Below are positions 37,127 to 47,132 of a DNA stretch of 64,000 bases, piece after piece (the first letter of the stretch is position 1; each line of letters starts with the position of its first letter). The position numbers were made by a program, and so were the translations under genes. Source of the stretch: Phycobacter azelaicus (GTDB taxonomy: Bacteria; Pseudomonadota; Alphaproteobacteria; Rhodobacterales; Rhodobacteraceae); NCBI RefSeq assembly GCF_014884385.1, contig NZ_WKFH01000003.1, forward strand, positions 3,720,015 through 3,784,014. Reading direction: 5' to 3'. The notes beneath the pieces were generated by a model. It worked only from the letters and a program-made list of their open reading frames with translations, did no database searches and had not been told where the DNA came from.

Positions 37127-37322
37127 TGCAATAACCTTTCGTGAAACAAGGAGCGAATAATTTTATTAAACAGTATTAACGCGTCTATCGCCAAAGAGAT
37201 TCGTGACGATTCCCGCTATCGTGGTGATGTTTGCGAAAACATTGGCCACAAAACAATCCATGCGTGTCCCTCTGGTCACCCGGCTCCTTCCTCGCTAACT
37301 GATAGGGCAAAGGAGAAATGCC
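37127..37322. other. Divergent intergenic region
   Basis: This 196-base gap lies between the minus-strand VPLPA-CTERM gene and plus-strand pepN. The part near 37140-37180 is A/T-rich (ATAATTTTATTAAACAGTAT) and likely holds the promoter for the surface protein. The pepN ribosome site AAGGAG lies at the right end. I see no RNA gene or repeat. Confidence 0.45.
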
Positions 37323-39875
37323 ATGACCGACAGCGCCCAACAGACGTTTTACCTCAAGGATTACGCGCCCTTCCCCTTCACGGTTGAGAGTGTCGAACTG
37401 ATCTTCAAGCTGGCGCCCAGCGCAACGCGCGTGCTGAGCAAGATCCGCTTTGCTCCGCGTCCGGGCGCGGCAACTGGCCAGCTGTTCCTGCATGGGGAAG
37501 AGCTGAAGCTGATCCGCGCTGCAATCGACGGCAACGAGGTGACGCCCACCCTGACGGCGGAAGGGCTGACCTGTGATGCACCGGACCGCCCCTTCACCTG
37601 GGAGGCCGAAGTCGAGATCGACCCGAAAGGCAACACCGCGCTCGAAGGGCTCTACATGTCAAACGGCATGTATTGCACCCAGTGTGAGGCCGAAGGCTTT
37701 CGCAAGATCACCTATTACCCTGACCGCCCCGACGTGATGTCCACCTTCAAGGTGCGCATTGAAGGGCAGGAAAAGGTGTTGCTTACAAACGGCAACCCGA
37801 CCGGCAGCGGTGATGGTTGGGCCGAATGGCATGATCCCTGGCCCAAGCCGGCTTATCTGTTTGCACTGGTGGCAGGCGACCTTGTGAACCACCCCGACAG
37901 GTTCACCACCAAATCCGGCAAGGACGTGGAACTGAACATCTGGGTCCGCCCCGGCGACGAGGGGAAATGCGCCTTTGGCATGGAAGCGCTGAAAAAATCC
38001 ATGAAATGGGACGAGGATGTCTACGGGCGCGAATACGATCTGGATATCTTCAACATCGTGGCCGTCGATGACTTCAACATGGGCGCGATGGAGAACAAGG
38101 GTCTCAATATCTTCAACTCCTCCTGCGTGCTGGCCTCGCCCGACACCTCGACCGATGCCAACTATGAGCGGATCGAGGCGATCATCGCCCATGAGTATTT
38201 CCACAACTGGACCGGCAACCGCATCACCTGCCGCGACTGGTTCCAGCTGTGCCTGAAAGAAGGGCTAACCGTCTTCCGCGACGCGCAGTTCACTTCTGAC
38301 ATGCGCTCGGCCCCGGTAAAACGGATCTCCGATGTGATCGATCTGCGCGCGCGCCAGTTTCCCGAGGACGGAGGCCCCCTCGCCCATCCACCGCGCCCGG
38401 AACAGTTCCAGGAGATCAACAACTTCTACACCGCCACCGTCTACGAAAAAGGCGCCGAGGTGATCGGGATGCTCAAGCGGCTGGTGGGGGATGAAGGCTA
38501 TTCAAAGGCGCTGGATCTCTACTTTGAGCGTCACGACGGGCAGGCCTGCACCATCGAGGACTGGCTCAAGGTGTTCGAAGACGCCACCGGCCGGGATCTG
38601 ACCCAGTTCAAGCTCTGGTACAGCCAGGCGGGCACCCCACGCCTGAGCGTCGAGGAAAGCTACGCCGACGGCACCTATACGCTGACCTTTGAACAAAAGA
38701 CCGCGCCCACGCCCGGCCAGCCCGACAAGGCGCCCCGCGTGATCCCCATCGCCGTTGGTCTTCTGGGGCCCAATGGAGACGAGGTGCTGCCAACCCAGGT
38801 GCTGGAGATGACCGAAGCAAAGCAGAGCTTCAGCTTCGAGGGCCTTGCGGCGAAACCCGTACCTTCGATCCTGCGGGAATTCTCGGCGCCGGTGATCCTG
38901 GAACGCGAGACGACCAACGCCGAACGCGCCTTCCTGCTGGCCCATGACACCGATCCCTTCAACCGATGGGAAGCGGGCAATGCGCTGGCCCGCGAGGCGC
39001 GCGTTGACATGATCCTCGAAAGCGCAGCGCCCGATGCGGACTATCTCGATGCGCTGCAGAAACTCTTGCGGGACGACGAACTGGACCCGGCGTTCCGTGC
39101 GCTGGTTCTGTCGCCTCCAAGCCAGTCGGACATTGCCCAGACCTTGTTCGAGCGTGGCCATGTGCCCGATCCGCAAAAGATCTACGACGCGTCAGAAACC
39201 TTTGCGCAGACCCTGGCCGAACAGTTGGCAGATACGCTGCCCCGCCTTTATGCCGCCACAACGGTCGACGGCGCCTACAGCCCCGATGCCACCAGCACCG
39301 GCAAGCGGGACCTCAACGGGCGCATCCTGTCCTTGCTGACGCGGATTGATGGTGGGCAGCAGGCCGCGCGCCAGTACGAGGCCGCCGACAACATGACCCA
39401 GCAGTACACCGCGCTCGCTTGCCTTTTGAAAGCAGAGAAAGGCACGGCGCAGTCGCAGGCCTTCTATGAGCAGTGGAAGGACGACCGGCTGGTGATGGAC
39501 AAGTGGTTCGCCCTGCAGATCGCCACCGCCGCCCCCGAAGCCGCTGCAAAGGTTGCCCGGGATCTGACCGGACATGCGCTGTTCACGCTGAAGAACCCCA
39601 ACCGGTTCCGCGCCGTCATGGGGGCGCTGGCAGGCAATCACGCGGGCTTCCACCACCAATCCGGCGCGGGTTATCGCCTCTTGGCCGAGAACCTCATTGC
39701 GCTGGACAGTCTTAACCCGCAGACCACTGCCCGCATGTGTGCCGCTTTCCAGACCTGGAAACGCTATGATGTGAACCGACAGGGCCTGATCCGCGCCGAA
39801 TTGCAGCGGATCGCAGGCACCGAGGGGCTGAGCCGCGACACGACCGAAATGGTCAGCCGGATCCTTGATGCCTGA
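37323..39875 (+). CDS. pepN: Aminopeptidase N
   Basis: The 850-residue M1-family zinc aminopeptidase removes N-terminal residues from peptides in the cytoplasm. The substrate-binding GAMEN motif lies at 254-258, and the zinc site is HEYFH (290-294) with the third ligand Glu in LKEGLTVFRD. The alanyl-aminopeptidase (PepN) subtype is indicated by NRITCRDWFQLCLKE, the Ig-like DUF3458 domain (about 440-545) and a helical C-terminal domain. AAGGAG lies 9 bases before the ATG. The next small membrane gene overlaps its end by 8 bases. It would finish peptides brought in by the Dpp-like transporter. Confidence 0.96.
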   Translation: MTDSAQQTFYLKDYAPFPFTVESVELIFKLAPSATRVLSKIRFAPRPGAATGQLFLHGEELKLIRAAIDGNEVTPTLTAEGLTCDAPDRPFTWEAEVEIDPKGNTALEGLYMSNGMYCTQCEAEGFRKITYYPDRPDVMSTFKVRIEGQEKVLLTNGNPTGSGDGWAEWHDPWPKPAYLFALVAGDLVNHPDRFTTKSGKDVELNIWVRPGDEGKCAFGMEALKKSMKWDEDVYGREYDLDIFNIVAVDDFNMGAMENKGLNIFNSSCVLASPDTSTDANYERIEAIIAHEYFHNWTGNRITCRDWFQLCLKEGLTVFRDAQFTSDMRSAPVKRISDVIDLRARQFPEDGGPLAHPPRPEQFQEINNFYTATVYEKGAEVIGMLKRLVGDEGYSKALDLYFERHDGQACTIEDWLKVFEDATGRDLTQFKLWYSQAGTPRLSVEESYADGTYTLTFEQKTAPTPGQPDKAPRVIPIAVGLLGPNGDEVLPTQVLEMTEAKQSFSFEGLAAKPVPSILREFSAPVILERETTNAERAFLLAHDTDPFNRWEAGNALAREARVDMILESAAPDADYLDALQKLLRDDELDPAFRALVLSPPSQSDIAQTLFERGHVPDPQKIYDASETFAQTLAEQLADTLPRLYAATTVDGAYSPDATSTGKRDLNGRILSLLTRIDGGQQAARQYEAADNMTQQYTALACLLKAEKGTAQSQAFYEQWKDDRLVMDKWFALQIATAAPEAAAKVARDLTGHALFTLKNPNRFRAVMGALAGNHAGFHHQSGAGYRLLAENLIALDSLNPQTTARMCAAFQTWKRYDVNRQGLIRAELQRIAGTEGLSRDTTEMVSRILDA

Positions 39876-40341
39876 TCCGGGCGACATCAAGGAAAGCAAT
39901 CCTCCCCTGCCTGCAGCAGACTATCGTTTTCGCAGGCAGGGACGCTCTTTGGCGCTAGCGCTGGCTCTGGCCGCCTGGCTATTGGCCCTGGCAGCTCTGG
40001 CGATCTTTGCGCAGGCCAGTCTCTGGCTGATTGCACTTCTTGGCCTGCCCACCCTGCCCGGCCTTTACGAGTTGGGGAAGAATCCGCAGTCCGGATTGGA
40101 TTTGACGGAAGACAGGTTGAGCTGGTTCACTGGATCCCTACAGGGCGCAGTCCCGGTCTCTCAGATCGCGCGGCTACGGCTCGATACGCGACTGGATCTG
40201 TCGGTGCGCGCGACACTCATCCTGACATCGGGTGACAAACTGCGCCTGCCTCTGCCCGCGACCCCGCCGGTCGAAGCGCTTACGCAGGCGTTGGACGCCC
40301 GGGGAATCCCACACGAGCGACATCATTTTTCTCTTTTTTAG
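39868..40341 (+). CDS. Two-helix membrane protein, unknown function
   Basis: The 157-residue protein has a short N-terminal tail, a helical hairpin of two membrane spans (LALALALAAWLLALAALAIF and WLIALLGLPTLPGLY) and a C-terminal domain of about 85 residues predicted to be beta-rich (GLDLTEDRLSWFTGS, TLILTSGDKLRLPLP), resembling bacterial PH-like domains. I do not recognise a named family. ATG 39868 overlaps the pepN stop by 8 bases, so translation is coupled; an adjacent in-frame TTG at 39865 is less likely. Confidence 0.75.
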   Translation: MPDPGDIKESNPPLPAADYRFRRQGRSLALALALAAWLLALAALAIFAQASLWLIALLGLPTLPGLYELGKNPQSGLDLTEDRLSWFTGSLQGAVPVSQIARLRLDTRLDLSVRATLILTSGDKLRLPLPATPPVEALTQALDARGIPHERHHFSLF

Positions 40342-40503
40342 TCATATTTTATGGGTTCAGGCCACAAACTAACCCTTTTCGCGGTGGCTACGTCTAATTC
40401 CCCAAATTGGCACCTTCCATACCTCAGAGCTGCCATGTTTGCGCCGCAAAACCTGATCACGTTGCAAGACAGCTAAGCAGTGCGAAACGTGCAGGGAACA
40501 AGA

Positions 40504-41796
40504 ATGCCAAGACCCTCTTTTCCGTTTATGGAGATCCTGTCCCGTCTTCCGGCGGCCTTTGCGATCGGGCAAAAGCCGCGACGGGAAGCGTCAGGCCTTC
40601 CGATCGGAGCACCGCGTGCGGCCAGCGCAGATTGGCCAAGGCCGGAAGAGTGCCTTTCGATCTCCGTTCGCACCGAAAGCGAAGAGGACGCTGCCTGCAG
40701 CGCCCTTCAGGAAGAGGGCCAGTTCCTCGCCCGGCAGGAACGTTGGCAGGAGTTGTCCGAACGGCTCGCTGCCGCAGACGCTGCCAGCCACAGCACGCCC
40801 TGCGGAATGCCCGAAGCTGAGCTATTGGCCTATGGCGCCCGTGCCGATGTCGTCAACGCCGTCGAACATGCTCTCAGCGATGGGGCTCCCTGGGATCAAA
40901 GACAGCTGATCGATGGCATCATGGCCCTCGAGGCGATCCGAAAGGATCATCGCAGTGACCCCTACCTCACGGCACTGATCGCATTTGCGCATATCGACAT
41001 CGGCTGGCTTTGGCGCGGACCTGGGCTGGAAGAGCCCCCGTCGCGGGTCCACCTGCGCCGCTGCGCTGCGCATTTTGAGAGGGCCAGAGTGCTACTGGCG
41101 AAACTGTCGGATCAACCTAGCGACAGCGCCTTCCTCGCCGCTGCGGATTGCTCCCTCTTCTCCGCCCAAAAGGCTGGTACCCTACATGTGGCCGATGCCT
41201 ATGCGCGGCTAATAGATCTAGCGCCGCGAAACCACCGCCCCATGCGGGCGCTTGGGCTTCAAATGCTGCCACGCTGCTCTGGCTCATATGCGGCGCTGGA
41301 GCTGGAGGCACGGCGCACAGCTGCACGGACCGAAGACATCTGGGGCGCGGGAGGCTACACTTGGGTCTACTTCGATGCCCTAACGACGGACCCTGAGGCC
41401 AGCGGACATGTGGATACAAAGTTTTTCGTGGATGGCCTGCGAGACATTCTGAACCATGTCCCGTCACAGGCCATGGCGAACCTGCTAAGCGCATATTGCG
41501 CCGTGGCCTTGGGCGGGGCGCAACTGAACGGCAAATCGGCCCGAACCCCCCGCGAAGAGATCGCAACCGCCGCAGACTGGCTGATCCGGGACCATCTGCG
41601 CGAGGTGCACCCTTTGATCTGGGCCCATGCCGGACAGGGATTTGACAATAACGCCCGCGTCAAGTCGCTGCGGCGGTTCTCGGCACGCGGGCAGGCCCAG
41701 GCCACCGAGTTCATTGCGCAGATCTTCCGCGAAGAGCTCTCGCGCGGACAAAAGATCGCCATTTCGCCAGACGGGCTTCACATGTCAGCCGGATAA
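40504..41796 (+). CDS. Conserved-looking protein of unknown function
   Basis: The 430-residue protein is predicted mostly alpha-helical, with Ala/Leu-rich helices such as QERWQELSERLAAADAAS, RRCAAHFERARVLLAKLS and ADAYARLIDLAPRNHRPM that look like TPR-type repeats. No signal peptide, membrane span or catalytic motif is evident. ATG 40504 follows AGGGA; an upstream ATG at 40480 has no ribosome site. It stands alone between the pepN pair and the queuosine cluster. Codon use is like that of its neighbours. I cannot assign a function; protein-protein interaction is a guess from the helical repeats. Confidence 0.7.
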   Translation: MPRPSFPFMEILSRLPAAFAIGQKPRREASGLPIGAPRAASADWPRPEECLSISVRTESEEDAACSALQEEGQFLARQERWQELSERLAAADAASHSTPCGMPEAELLAYGARADVVNAVEHALSDGAPWDQRQLIDGIMALEAIRKDHRSDPYLTALIAFAHIDIGWLWRGPGLEEPPSRVHLRRCAAHFERARVLLAKLSDQPSDSAFLAAADCSLFSAQKAGTLHVADAYARLIDLAPRNHRPMRALGLQMLPRCSGSYAALELEARRTAARTEDIWGAGGYTWVYFDALTTDPEASGHVDTKFFVDGLRDILNHVPSQAMANLLSAYCAVALGGAQLNGKSARTPREEIATAADWLIRDHLREVHPLIWAHAGQGFDNNARVKSLRRFSARGQAQATEFIAQIFREELSRGQKIAISPDGLHMSAG

Positions 41797-42088
41797 GGCA
41801 AGTTTTCTGACAAAGACCGCCCCTCCAAGTGTTTTGCCTCTTGCGGTCCGGGTCAGAAGCTCACCGCCTAGGATCAGGCTGTCCGGTTTGAGCCCAGTCC
41901 ACCGAGCGAGCAGTTGCAGCACTTTGCAACCGCAGCAAAATAGCGCAAGACAGTCCACGGCCCTAACCGAACATCAAGACGCTCTGTGGTGAACGGCCGC
42001 TCTTGAACAAAATGATCACGTCGAGCACATCACGATGCGATACCTACCCCGCTTGCAATCTGTGTAAGATCTGCAATAAGCCCCACCA
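41797..42088. other. Intergenic region upstream of the preQ1 riboswitch
   Basis: This 292-base gap probably contains the promoter of the que operon. On the minus strand a 57-codon frame (GTG near 41962 to a TGA overlapping the upstream stop) translates to a plausible-looking segment (LARWTGLKPDSLILGGELL), but it has no ribosome site and I do not call it a gene. No RNA gene other than the riboswitch is seen. Confidence 0.4.
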
Positions 42089-42123
42089 TCCGGTCGCAGC
42101 CTACCCGGACATCAAAACAAGGG
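42089..42123 (+). promoter_or_regulatory. preQ1-I riboswitch
   Basis: A 5-bp stem TCCGG/CCGGA encloses TCGCAGCCTAC and is followed by CATCAAAACAAGG, matching the Neisseria-type preQ1-I aptamer (stem, GTCGCAG-like loop, A-rich tail, AAGG). The loop CCT can pair with the AGG of the tail to form the H-type pseudoknot. The AAGGG is also the ribosome site of queC (ATG at 42131), so binding of preQ1 should block translation initiation. This is about the smallest natural aptamer class. Confidence 0.85.
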
Positions 42124-42130
42124 CCCCAAA

Positions 42131-42832
42131 ATGAAAACACTTGTCATCTGCTCGGGCGGACTCGATTCCGTGTCGCTTGCACATATCACCGCTGATGAGC
42201 ATGAGCTCACCCGGCTTGTTTCCTTCGACTATGGCCAACGCCACCGCAAGGAGATCGACTTCGCCGAAGCCGCCGCCCGGCGGCTGGACGTTCCGTTCCA
42301 CCTGATCGACATGCGCGGCATCGGAGCGGCCCTCTCAGGGTCGGCGCTAACCGACGACATCGACGTCCCCGACGGCCACTATGCCGAGGACACGATGCGC
42401 GTCACCGTGGTGCCGAACCGCAATGCGATCATGCTGTCGATCGGATTCGGCATTGCGGCCGCGCAGGGCGACGATGCGGTGGCCACCGCCGTGCATGGCG
42501 GCGACCACTTCATCTATCCCGATTGCCGCCCCGGATTCACGCGCGCCTTTGACGCGATGCAGCAGGCGGCGCTGGACGGCTATGCGGAGGTGCGGCTGCA
42601 CACGCCCTTCGTCGAGCACAGCAAAGCCGAAATCGTCCGCCAGGGCGCGCGCTATGGCACGCCCTTTGCCGAAACCTGGTCCTGCTACAAGGGCGGCGAC
42701 CTGCATTGCGGCCGCTGCGGCACCTGCGTTGAACGGCGCGAGGCCTTCCACCTTGCCGGGGTCAGCGACCCCACCGCCTACGCCGACCCGGATTTCTGGG
42801 CCGCGGCGATCAAAGGCAAGGAGGAGGGCTGA
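42131..42832 (+). CDS. queC: 7-cyano-7-deazaguanine synthase QueC
   Basis: The 233-residue enzyme converts 7-carboxy-7-deazaguanine to preQ0 with ATP and ammonia. The PP-loop SGGLDS lies at 8-13. The zinc site comprises Cys185, Cys193, Cys196 and Cys199 (CYKGGDLHCGRCGTC). NRNAIMLSIGFGIAAAQG and VHGGDHFIYPDCRP are family signatures. Translation is likely controlled by the preQ1-I riboswitch just upstream. The queD start overlaps its stop by one base, so queC-D-E are translationally coupled. Confidence 0.96.
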   Translation: MKTLVICSGGLDSVSLAHITADEHELTRLVSFDYGQRHRKEIDFAEAAARRLDVPFHLIDMRGIGAALSGSALTDDIDVPDGHYAEDTMRVTVVPNRNAIMLSIGFGIAAAQGDDAVATAVHGGDHFIYPDCRPGFTRAFDAMQQAALDGYAEVRLHTPFVEHSKAEIVRQGARYGTPFAETWSCYKGGDLHCGRCGTCVERREAFHLAGVSDPTAYADPDFWAAAIKGKEEG

Positions 42833-43185
42833 TGTTCCGTATCCGCAAGGAATTCCACTTTTCCGCCTCGCACCAGCTGACCCATCTGCCCGCCGATCAC
42901 CAATGCGCGCGCCTGCACGGGCACAACTACATCGTCGTGGTCGAACTGGCCGCAAAGACGCTGAATGCCGATGGGTTCGTGCGCGACTACCATGACCTGA
43001 AGCCGCTCAAGACCTACATCGACGACAGCTTCGATCACCGCCATCTGAATGATGTCATGGACGCCCCCTCGACGGCCGAGAACATGGCCCGGCATTTCTA
43101 CGAGTGGTGCGCCCAGCGCTGGCCGGAAACCAGCGCGGTGCTGGTCAGCGAAACCCCCAAGACCTGGGCGGAATACAGGCCATGA
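42832..43185 (+). CDS. queD: 6-carboxy-5,6,7,8-tetrahydropterin synthase QueD
   Basis: The 117-residue enzyme converts 7,8-dihydroneopterin triphosphate to 6-carboxytetrahydropterin. The zinc ligands are His14 (FSASHQL), His29 and His31 (CARLHGHNY), with catalytic Cys25. The DHRHLND and [14 protein letters not shown] segments complete the T-fold. Start and stop overlap both queC and queE. Length is usual. Confidence 0.96.
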   Translation: MFRIRKEFHFSASHQLTHLPADHQCARLHGHNYIVVVELAAKTLNADGFVRDYHDLKPLKTYIDDSFDHRHLNDVMDAPSTAENMARHFYEWCAQRWPETSAVLVSETPKTWAEYRP

Positions 43186-43889
43186 CCCTGCGCATCGCCG
43201 AAATTTTCGGCCCAACGATCCAGGGCGAAGGCGCACTGATCGGGGAGCCCACCGTCTTTGTCCGCGCAGGCGGCTGCGACTACCGCTGCAGCTGGTGCGA
43301 CAGCCTGCATGCGGTCGACAGCCAGAACCGCGATAGCTGGGCGGCAATGCAGACCGGAGAGGTCTGGGACGAGGTCCGGCGGCTCTCCAGCGGGCAGCCG
43401 CTGACAGTGTCCCTGTCCGGCGGCAACCCCGCGATCCAGGACTTCGGCCCGCTGATCGAACTCGGGCGCGCCCAAGGCTACCGCTTTGCCTGCGAGACGC
43501 AGGGCTCGGTGGCGCGGCCCTGGTTCGCCGGACTTGATACGCTGGTGCTGTCTCCCAAGCCGCCGTCAAGCGGCGAACAGGTGAACTGGGAGGCGTTTGA
43601 CGCCTGCCGCCAGGCCGGCGCCGCCGCGCGCCAGCAGGTGATGAAGATCGTGATTTTTGAAGAGGCCGACTACCAATGGGCGCAGGAGGCGCACAGCCGC
43701 CACCCTGATCTGCCGCTCTATCTTCAGCCCGGCAACCCGGATGTCGACCCCGCGACCCCGGTCGATCTGGAAGCTTTCGCCGGCCGTCTGCGCTGGCTGA
43801 CCGAGAAGGCGATGGCCGATGGCTGGTTCGCCGCCCGTATCCTGCCGCAGCTGCATGTCCTGATCTGGGGCAACCAGCGCGGCGTCTGA
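43182..43889 (+). CDS. queE: 7-carboxy-7-deazaguanine synthase QueE
   Basis: The 235-residue radical-SAM enzyme rearranges carboxytetrahydropterin to carboxydeazaguanine. The cluster motif is CDYRCSWC (Cys32, Cys36, Cys39), with [16 protein letters not shown] before it and [10 protein letters not shown] after it. The Cys spacing x3-x2 is the standard one. ATG 43182 overlaps the queD stop by 4 bases (ATGA); longer in-frame extensions lie inside queD and are discounted. Confidence 0.95.
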   Translation: MTLRIAEIFGPTIQGEGALIGEPTVFVRAGGCDYRCSWCDSLHAVDSQNRDSWAAMQTGEVWDEVRRLSSGQPLTVSLSGGNPAIQDFGPLIELGRAQGYRFACETQGSVARPWFAGLDTLVLSPKPPSSGEQVNWEAFDACRQAGAAARQQVMKIVIFEEADYQWAQEAHSRHPDLPLYLQPGNPDVDPATPVDLEAFAGRLRWLTEKAMADGWFAARILPQLHVLIWGNQRGV

Positions 43890-43905
43890 AATGATGGAAC
43901 CCACC

Positions 43906-44370
43906 ATGTCCCAAGATATCTACAGCAACCTCAAGCAGCTCGGCGGCGAGACCCGCATCCCCTCCAGCCCGGAAGACGCAGAACTGGAGCGGGTGCCCAA
44001 CCCGCAGGCGGATGTCGCCTACAACGTGCGGTTCACCGCGCCTGAGTTCACTTCGCTCTGCCCGATGACCGGCCAGCCGGATTTTGCCCATCTGGTGATC
44101 GATTATGTTCCCGGCCCTTGGCTGATCGAGTCGAAATCGCTCAAGCTGTTCCTCACATCGTTCCGCAACCACGGCGCGTTTCACGAAGATTGCACCATCT
44201 CCATTGCGCGCCGTCTGGCTGATTTCCTTGATCCACAATGGTTGCGGATCGGTGGCTATTGGTATCCGCGCGGTGGCATCCCGATTGATGTGTTCTGGCA
44301 GACCGGCCCGCTTCCGGAAGATGTGTGGGTTCCTGATCAGGGTGTTCCCCCTTACCGTGGCAGGGGTTAA
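43906..44370 (+). CDS. queF: NADPH-dependent 7-cyano-7-deazaguanine reductase QueF
   Basis: The 154-residue, short-form (unimodular) QueF reduces the nitrile of preQ0 to preQ1, the ligand of the upstream riboswitch. The catalytic Cys52 lies in [15 protein letters not shown] (with Asp59), and the NADPH motif ESKSLK is at 75-80. ATG 43906 is preceded by GGA; two earlier in-frame ATGs at 43891 and 43894 lack a ribosome site. It closes a queC-D-E-F operon; GTP cyclohydrolase, Tgt and QueA lie elsewhere. Confidence 0.95.
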   Translation: MSQDIYSNLKQLGGETRIPSSPEDAELERVPNPQADVAYNVRFTAPEFTSLCPMTGQPDFAHLVIDYVPGPWLIESKSLKLFLTSFRNHGAFHEDCTISIARRLADFLDPQWLRIGGYWYPRGGIPIDVFWQTGPLPEDVWVPDQGVPPYRGRG

Positions 44371-44542
44371 AGGCCGCAAGACCTGCCTTGCGTAATCCGG
44401 ACATACGCGCACATCGCAGCGAATGGCAGCTCTCCCGCCCATCCTCCCAGAACCCGCGCAGACGCAGCGGAAACCAAGCGGGTGCAGCGAGCGGCAGCAA
44501 GGTCCCGCACAGCTGACGTCAAGCCTTGATCAACGCATCCAA

Positions 44543-44565
44543 GGGACTGGGGCGAACCCAGTCCC
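44543..44565. terminator. Hairpin between convergent queF and tex
   Basis: A perfect 9-bp stem GGGACTGGG / CCCAGTCCC with a 5-base loop, located between the convergent ends. There is no clear T-tract on either side, so function as a terminator is tentative. Confidence 0.45.
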
Positions 44566-44582
44566 GTTGCCTTTGCCCTGCA

Positions 44583-46952
44583 TCAGGATTTTTTGAACGC
44601 ATCCATCAGGGCCGCGCCCAGCGCACCGGTTGAGGTACCCTCGGACCTGCTGGCCGCCTTCCCTTTCGGAGAGCCCGACATCTTGCCCTTGCCAGCCGGC
44701 TTACCGCCGTGACGCGGACCTTGCCGGTCGCGCCGGTCCTGGCCGCGCTCATTGCGGCTGTCTCGGGCCGAGGCGCCGCCGTCCTTTTTCATCGTCAGAC
44801 CAATACGCTTGCGCGGCACATCGACCTCGGTCACCGTGACCTTCACCACCTGCCCAGTTTTCACAATCTCATGGGGGTCCTTGACGAACCGGTCGGCAAG
44901 TTGGCTGACATGTACCAAGCCATCCTGATGCACCCCGATGTCCACAAAGGCGCCAAAGGCCGCCACGTTGGTGACGGTGCCTTCCAGCACCATACCGGGT
45001 TTCAGGTCAGTGATCTCCTCTACCCCATCGGTGAAGGACGCCGTGACGAAACTGGGGCGCGGGTCGCGGCCCGGCTTTTCCAGTTCAGAGAAAATATCGC
45101 GCACTGTGGGCAGGCCTACGCCGCCGCCAACAAAGTCTTCGGCCCGCAACCGCTTCAGCGCCTGCCCGTCTCCCATGATCTGGCGGATATCACGCCCGCA
45201 GGCCGAGACAATCTTGCGCGCCACATCATAGCTTTCGGGGTGCACGGCCGAGGCATCCAGCGGCTCCTTTCCATCCCGGATCCGCAGGAACCCCGCACAT
45301 TGCTCAAAGGCCTTGGGGCCAAGACGTGCGACTTTCAGCAGCTCTTTGCGGGTCGCAAAAGCGCCATTGGCATCGCGGTGCGCGACAATCGCCTCAGCCA
45401 GACCCGGGCCAAGGCCCGACACATGTGACAAGAGCGGCGCAGAGGCCATGTTGAGATCGACGCCAACCGCGTTCACCACATCCTCGATCACCGCCTCCAG
45501 CGATTTCGAAAGTTTGTGCTGGTCCACATCGTGCTGATATTGGCCAACGCCAATGGATTTCGGCTCGATCTTTACCAGTTCCGCCAACGGATCCTGCAGA
45601 CGCCGCGCGATGGAGACCGCGCCGCGCAAGGACACATCGAGATCGGGAAACTCCCGCGCCGCCAGCTCGGAGGCGGAATAGACCGAGGCCCCCGCCTCTG
45701 AGACCACCACCTTGGTCGGGGCCTTGACCTTGGCAGGCAAGTGTTTCAGCACCTCGGCCACCATCCGCTCCGTCTCGCGGCTGGCAGTACCGTTGCCGAT
45801 GGCAATGAGCTCAACGCCATGTTCTGCGATCAGCTTGACGATGGATACCTGAGCGCCGCGCAGATCATTCTTCGGCTGAAACGGGTATAGCGTCTCTGTG
45901 GCCACCAATTTCCCGGTTGCATCCACCACTGCCGCCTTGACGCCGGTGCGAATGCCCGGGTCCAGCCCAAGCGTTGGTCGCGCACCGGCTGGCGCTGCAA
46001 ACAGAAGGTCCTTGAGGTTGCGCGCAAAGACCTGGATTGCATCCTCCTGCGCGCGGGCACGCAGATCGCCCATCAGCTCCAGCATCATGGAAAGGGACAG
46101 TTTCACCCGCCACGTCCAGCCCGCCACCTTGCGCAGCCACTTGTCGCCGGGACCATCGCCGCCTGCGCCAAGCACAGCTGCCACCATGGCCTCGGCCCGA
46201 GCCACGCCTTCCTCCGGGTCCGGGCCGATGTCCAGCGTCAGCACGCCCTCGTTCGATCCGCGCAGCATCGCCAGCGCCCGATGCGAGGGCACATCGGCCC
46301 AACGCTCCCTATGGTCGAAATAGTCCGAGAATTTGGCGCCCTCCTGCTCCTTTCCTTCGACCACCTTTGCGGTGAGATATGCCTCGCGCTGCAGAAAGTC
46401 CCGCAGACGGCCCAGAAGATCGGCGTCCTCAGTCAGCCGTTCCGTCAGGATGTCACGCGCTCCATTGAGGGCATCCTTCACCGTCGGCACCGCTTCGGAG
46501 ACGTAGCCCTCGGCCAGCGCCTCGGGCTCAAGGCTGCGATCGGCGAGGATGGCCTCGGCCAGTGGTTCCAGCCCGTTTTCCCGCGCGATCATCGCCTTGG
46601 TGCGGCGCTTGGGCTTATAGGGCAGATAGATGTCTTCCAGCTGCGCCTTGGTCTCGGCCTTGGCGATCTTTGCGGCCAGATCGTCGGTCAGCTTGTCCTG
46701 ACTCTTGATCGTTTCAACGATACTGGCGCGGCGCGCTTCGAGTTCACGCAGGTAGGACAGCCGCTCATCCAAGGTCCGCAGCTGACTGTCATCAAGGCCC
46801 CCGGTCGCCTCCTTCCGGTAGCGTGCCACAAAGGGCACGGTCGCCCCTTCATCCAACAGTGCGACGGCGGCGCTCACCTGTTTGGCCCCGGCGCCGATCT
46901 CGGTCGCGATGGTCTGTGCTATGCGGGCGCTGATCTCAGGGGAAGTGTCCAC
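44583..46952 (-). CDS. tex: Tex family S1 RNA-binding transcription accessory protein
   Basis: The 789-residue protein has the full Tex layout: N-terminal helical domain ([14 protein letters not shown]), YqgF/RNase H-like domain ([19 protein letters not shown]), helix-hairpin-helix repeats ([16 protein letters not shown]) and a C-terminal S1 domain ([33 protein letters not shown]). It ends in a long basic, Arg/Gly/Lys-rich tail. Tex proteins bind RNA and DNA and influence transcription and toxin expression. The start GTG 46952 follows AAGGAG at 8 bases, which is why it is preferred over an in-frame start at 47018. It diverges from gatB. Confidence 0.95.
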   Translation of the reverse strand: MDTSPEISARIAQTIATEIGAGAKQVSAAVALLDEGATVPFVARYRKEATGGLDDSQLRTLDERLSYLRELEARRASIVETIKSQDKLTDDLAAKIAKAETKAQLEDIYLPYKPKRRTKAMIARENGLEPLAEAILADRSLEPEALAEGYVSEAVPTVKDALNGARDILTERLTEDADLLGRLRDFLQREAYLTAKVVEGKEQEGAKFSDYFDHRERWADVPSHRALAMLRGSNEGVLTLDIGPDPEEGVARAEAMVAAVLGAGGDGPGDKWLRKVAGWTWRVKLSLSMMLELMGDLRARAQEDAIQVFARNLKDLLFAAPAGARPTLGLDPGIRTGVKAAVVDATGKLVATETLYPFQPKNDLRGAQVSIVKLIAEHGVELIAIGNGTASRETERMVAEVLKHLPAKVKAPTKVVVSEAGASVYSASELAAREFPDLDVSLRGAVSIARRLQDPLAELVKIEPKSIGVGQYQHDVDQHKLSKSLEAVIEDVVNAVGVDLNMASAPLLSHVSGLGPGLAEAIVAHRDANGAFATRKELLKVARLGPKAFEQCAGFLRIRDGKEPLDASAVHPESYDVARKIVSACGRDIRQIMGDGQALKRLRAEDFVGGGVGLPTVRDIFSELEKPGRDPRPSFVTASFTDGVEEITDLKPGMVLEGTVTNVAAFGAFVDIGVHQDGLVHVSQLADRFVKDPHEIVKTGQVVKVTVTEVDVPRKRIGLTMKKDGGASARDSRNERGQDRRDRQGPRHGGKPAGKGKMSGSPKGKAASRSEGTSTGALGAALMDAFKKS

Positions 46953-47132
46953 GGGGGCTGCTCCTTTGTCTTGTCGGAGGTCCGTCTTAGCTGCCCGCGA
47001 AAGCATCGCCAAGAGCATGTTTCACCATCAGCGATGCACCGCACCCGCCGCGTACAGCATTGCCCCTTGCCCCGCGCGCGGCAGAGGCCTAGAACACCTG
47101 CCAAACATGGACATTTCATACGGCGGAAAAAC

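Noticed and set aside
46281..47132. In-frame 284-codon extension of gatB into the tex region
   Set aside because: It is antisense to tex. The family start of GatB and the spacing to tex place the true start at 47133.
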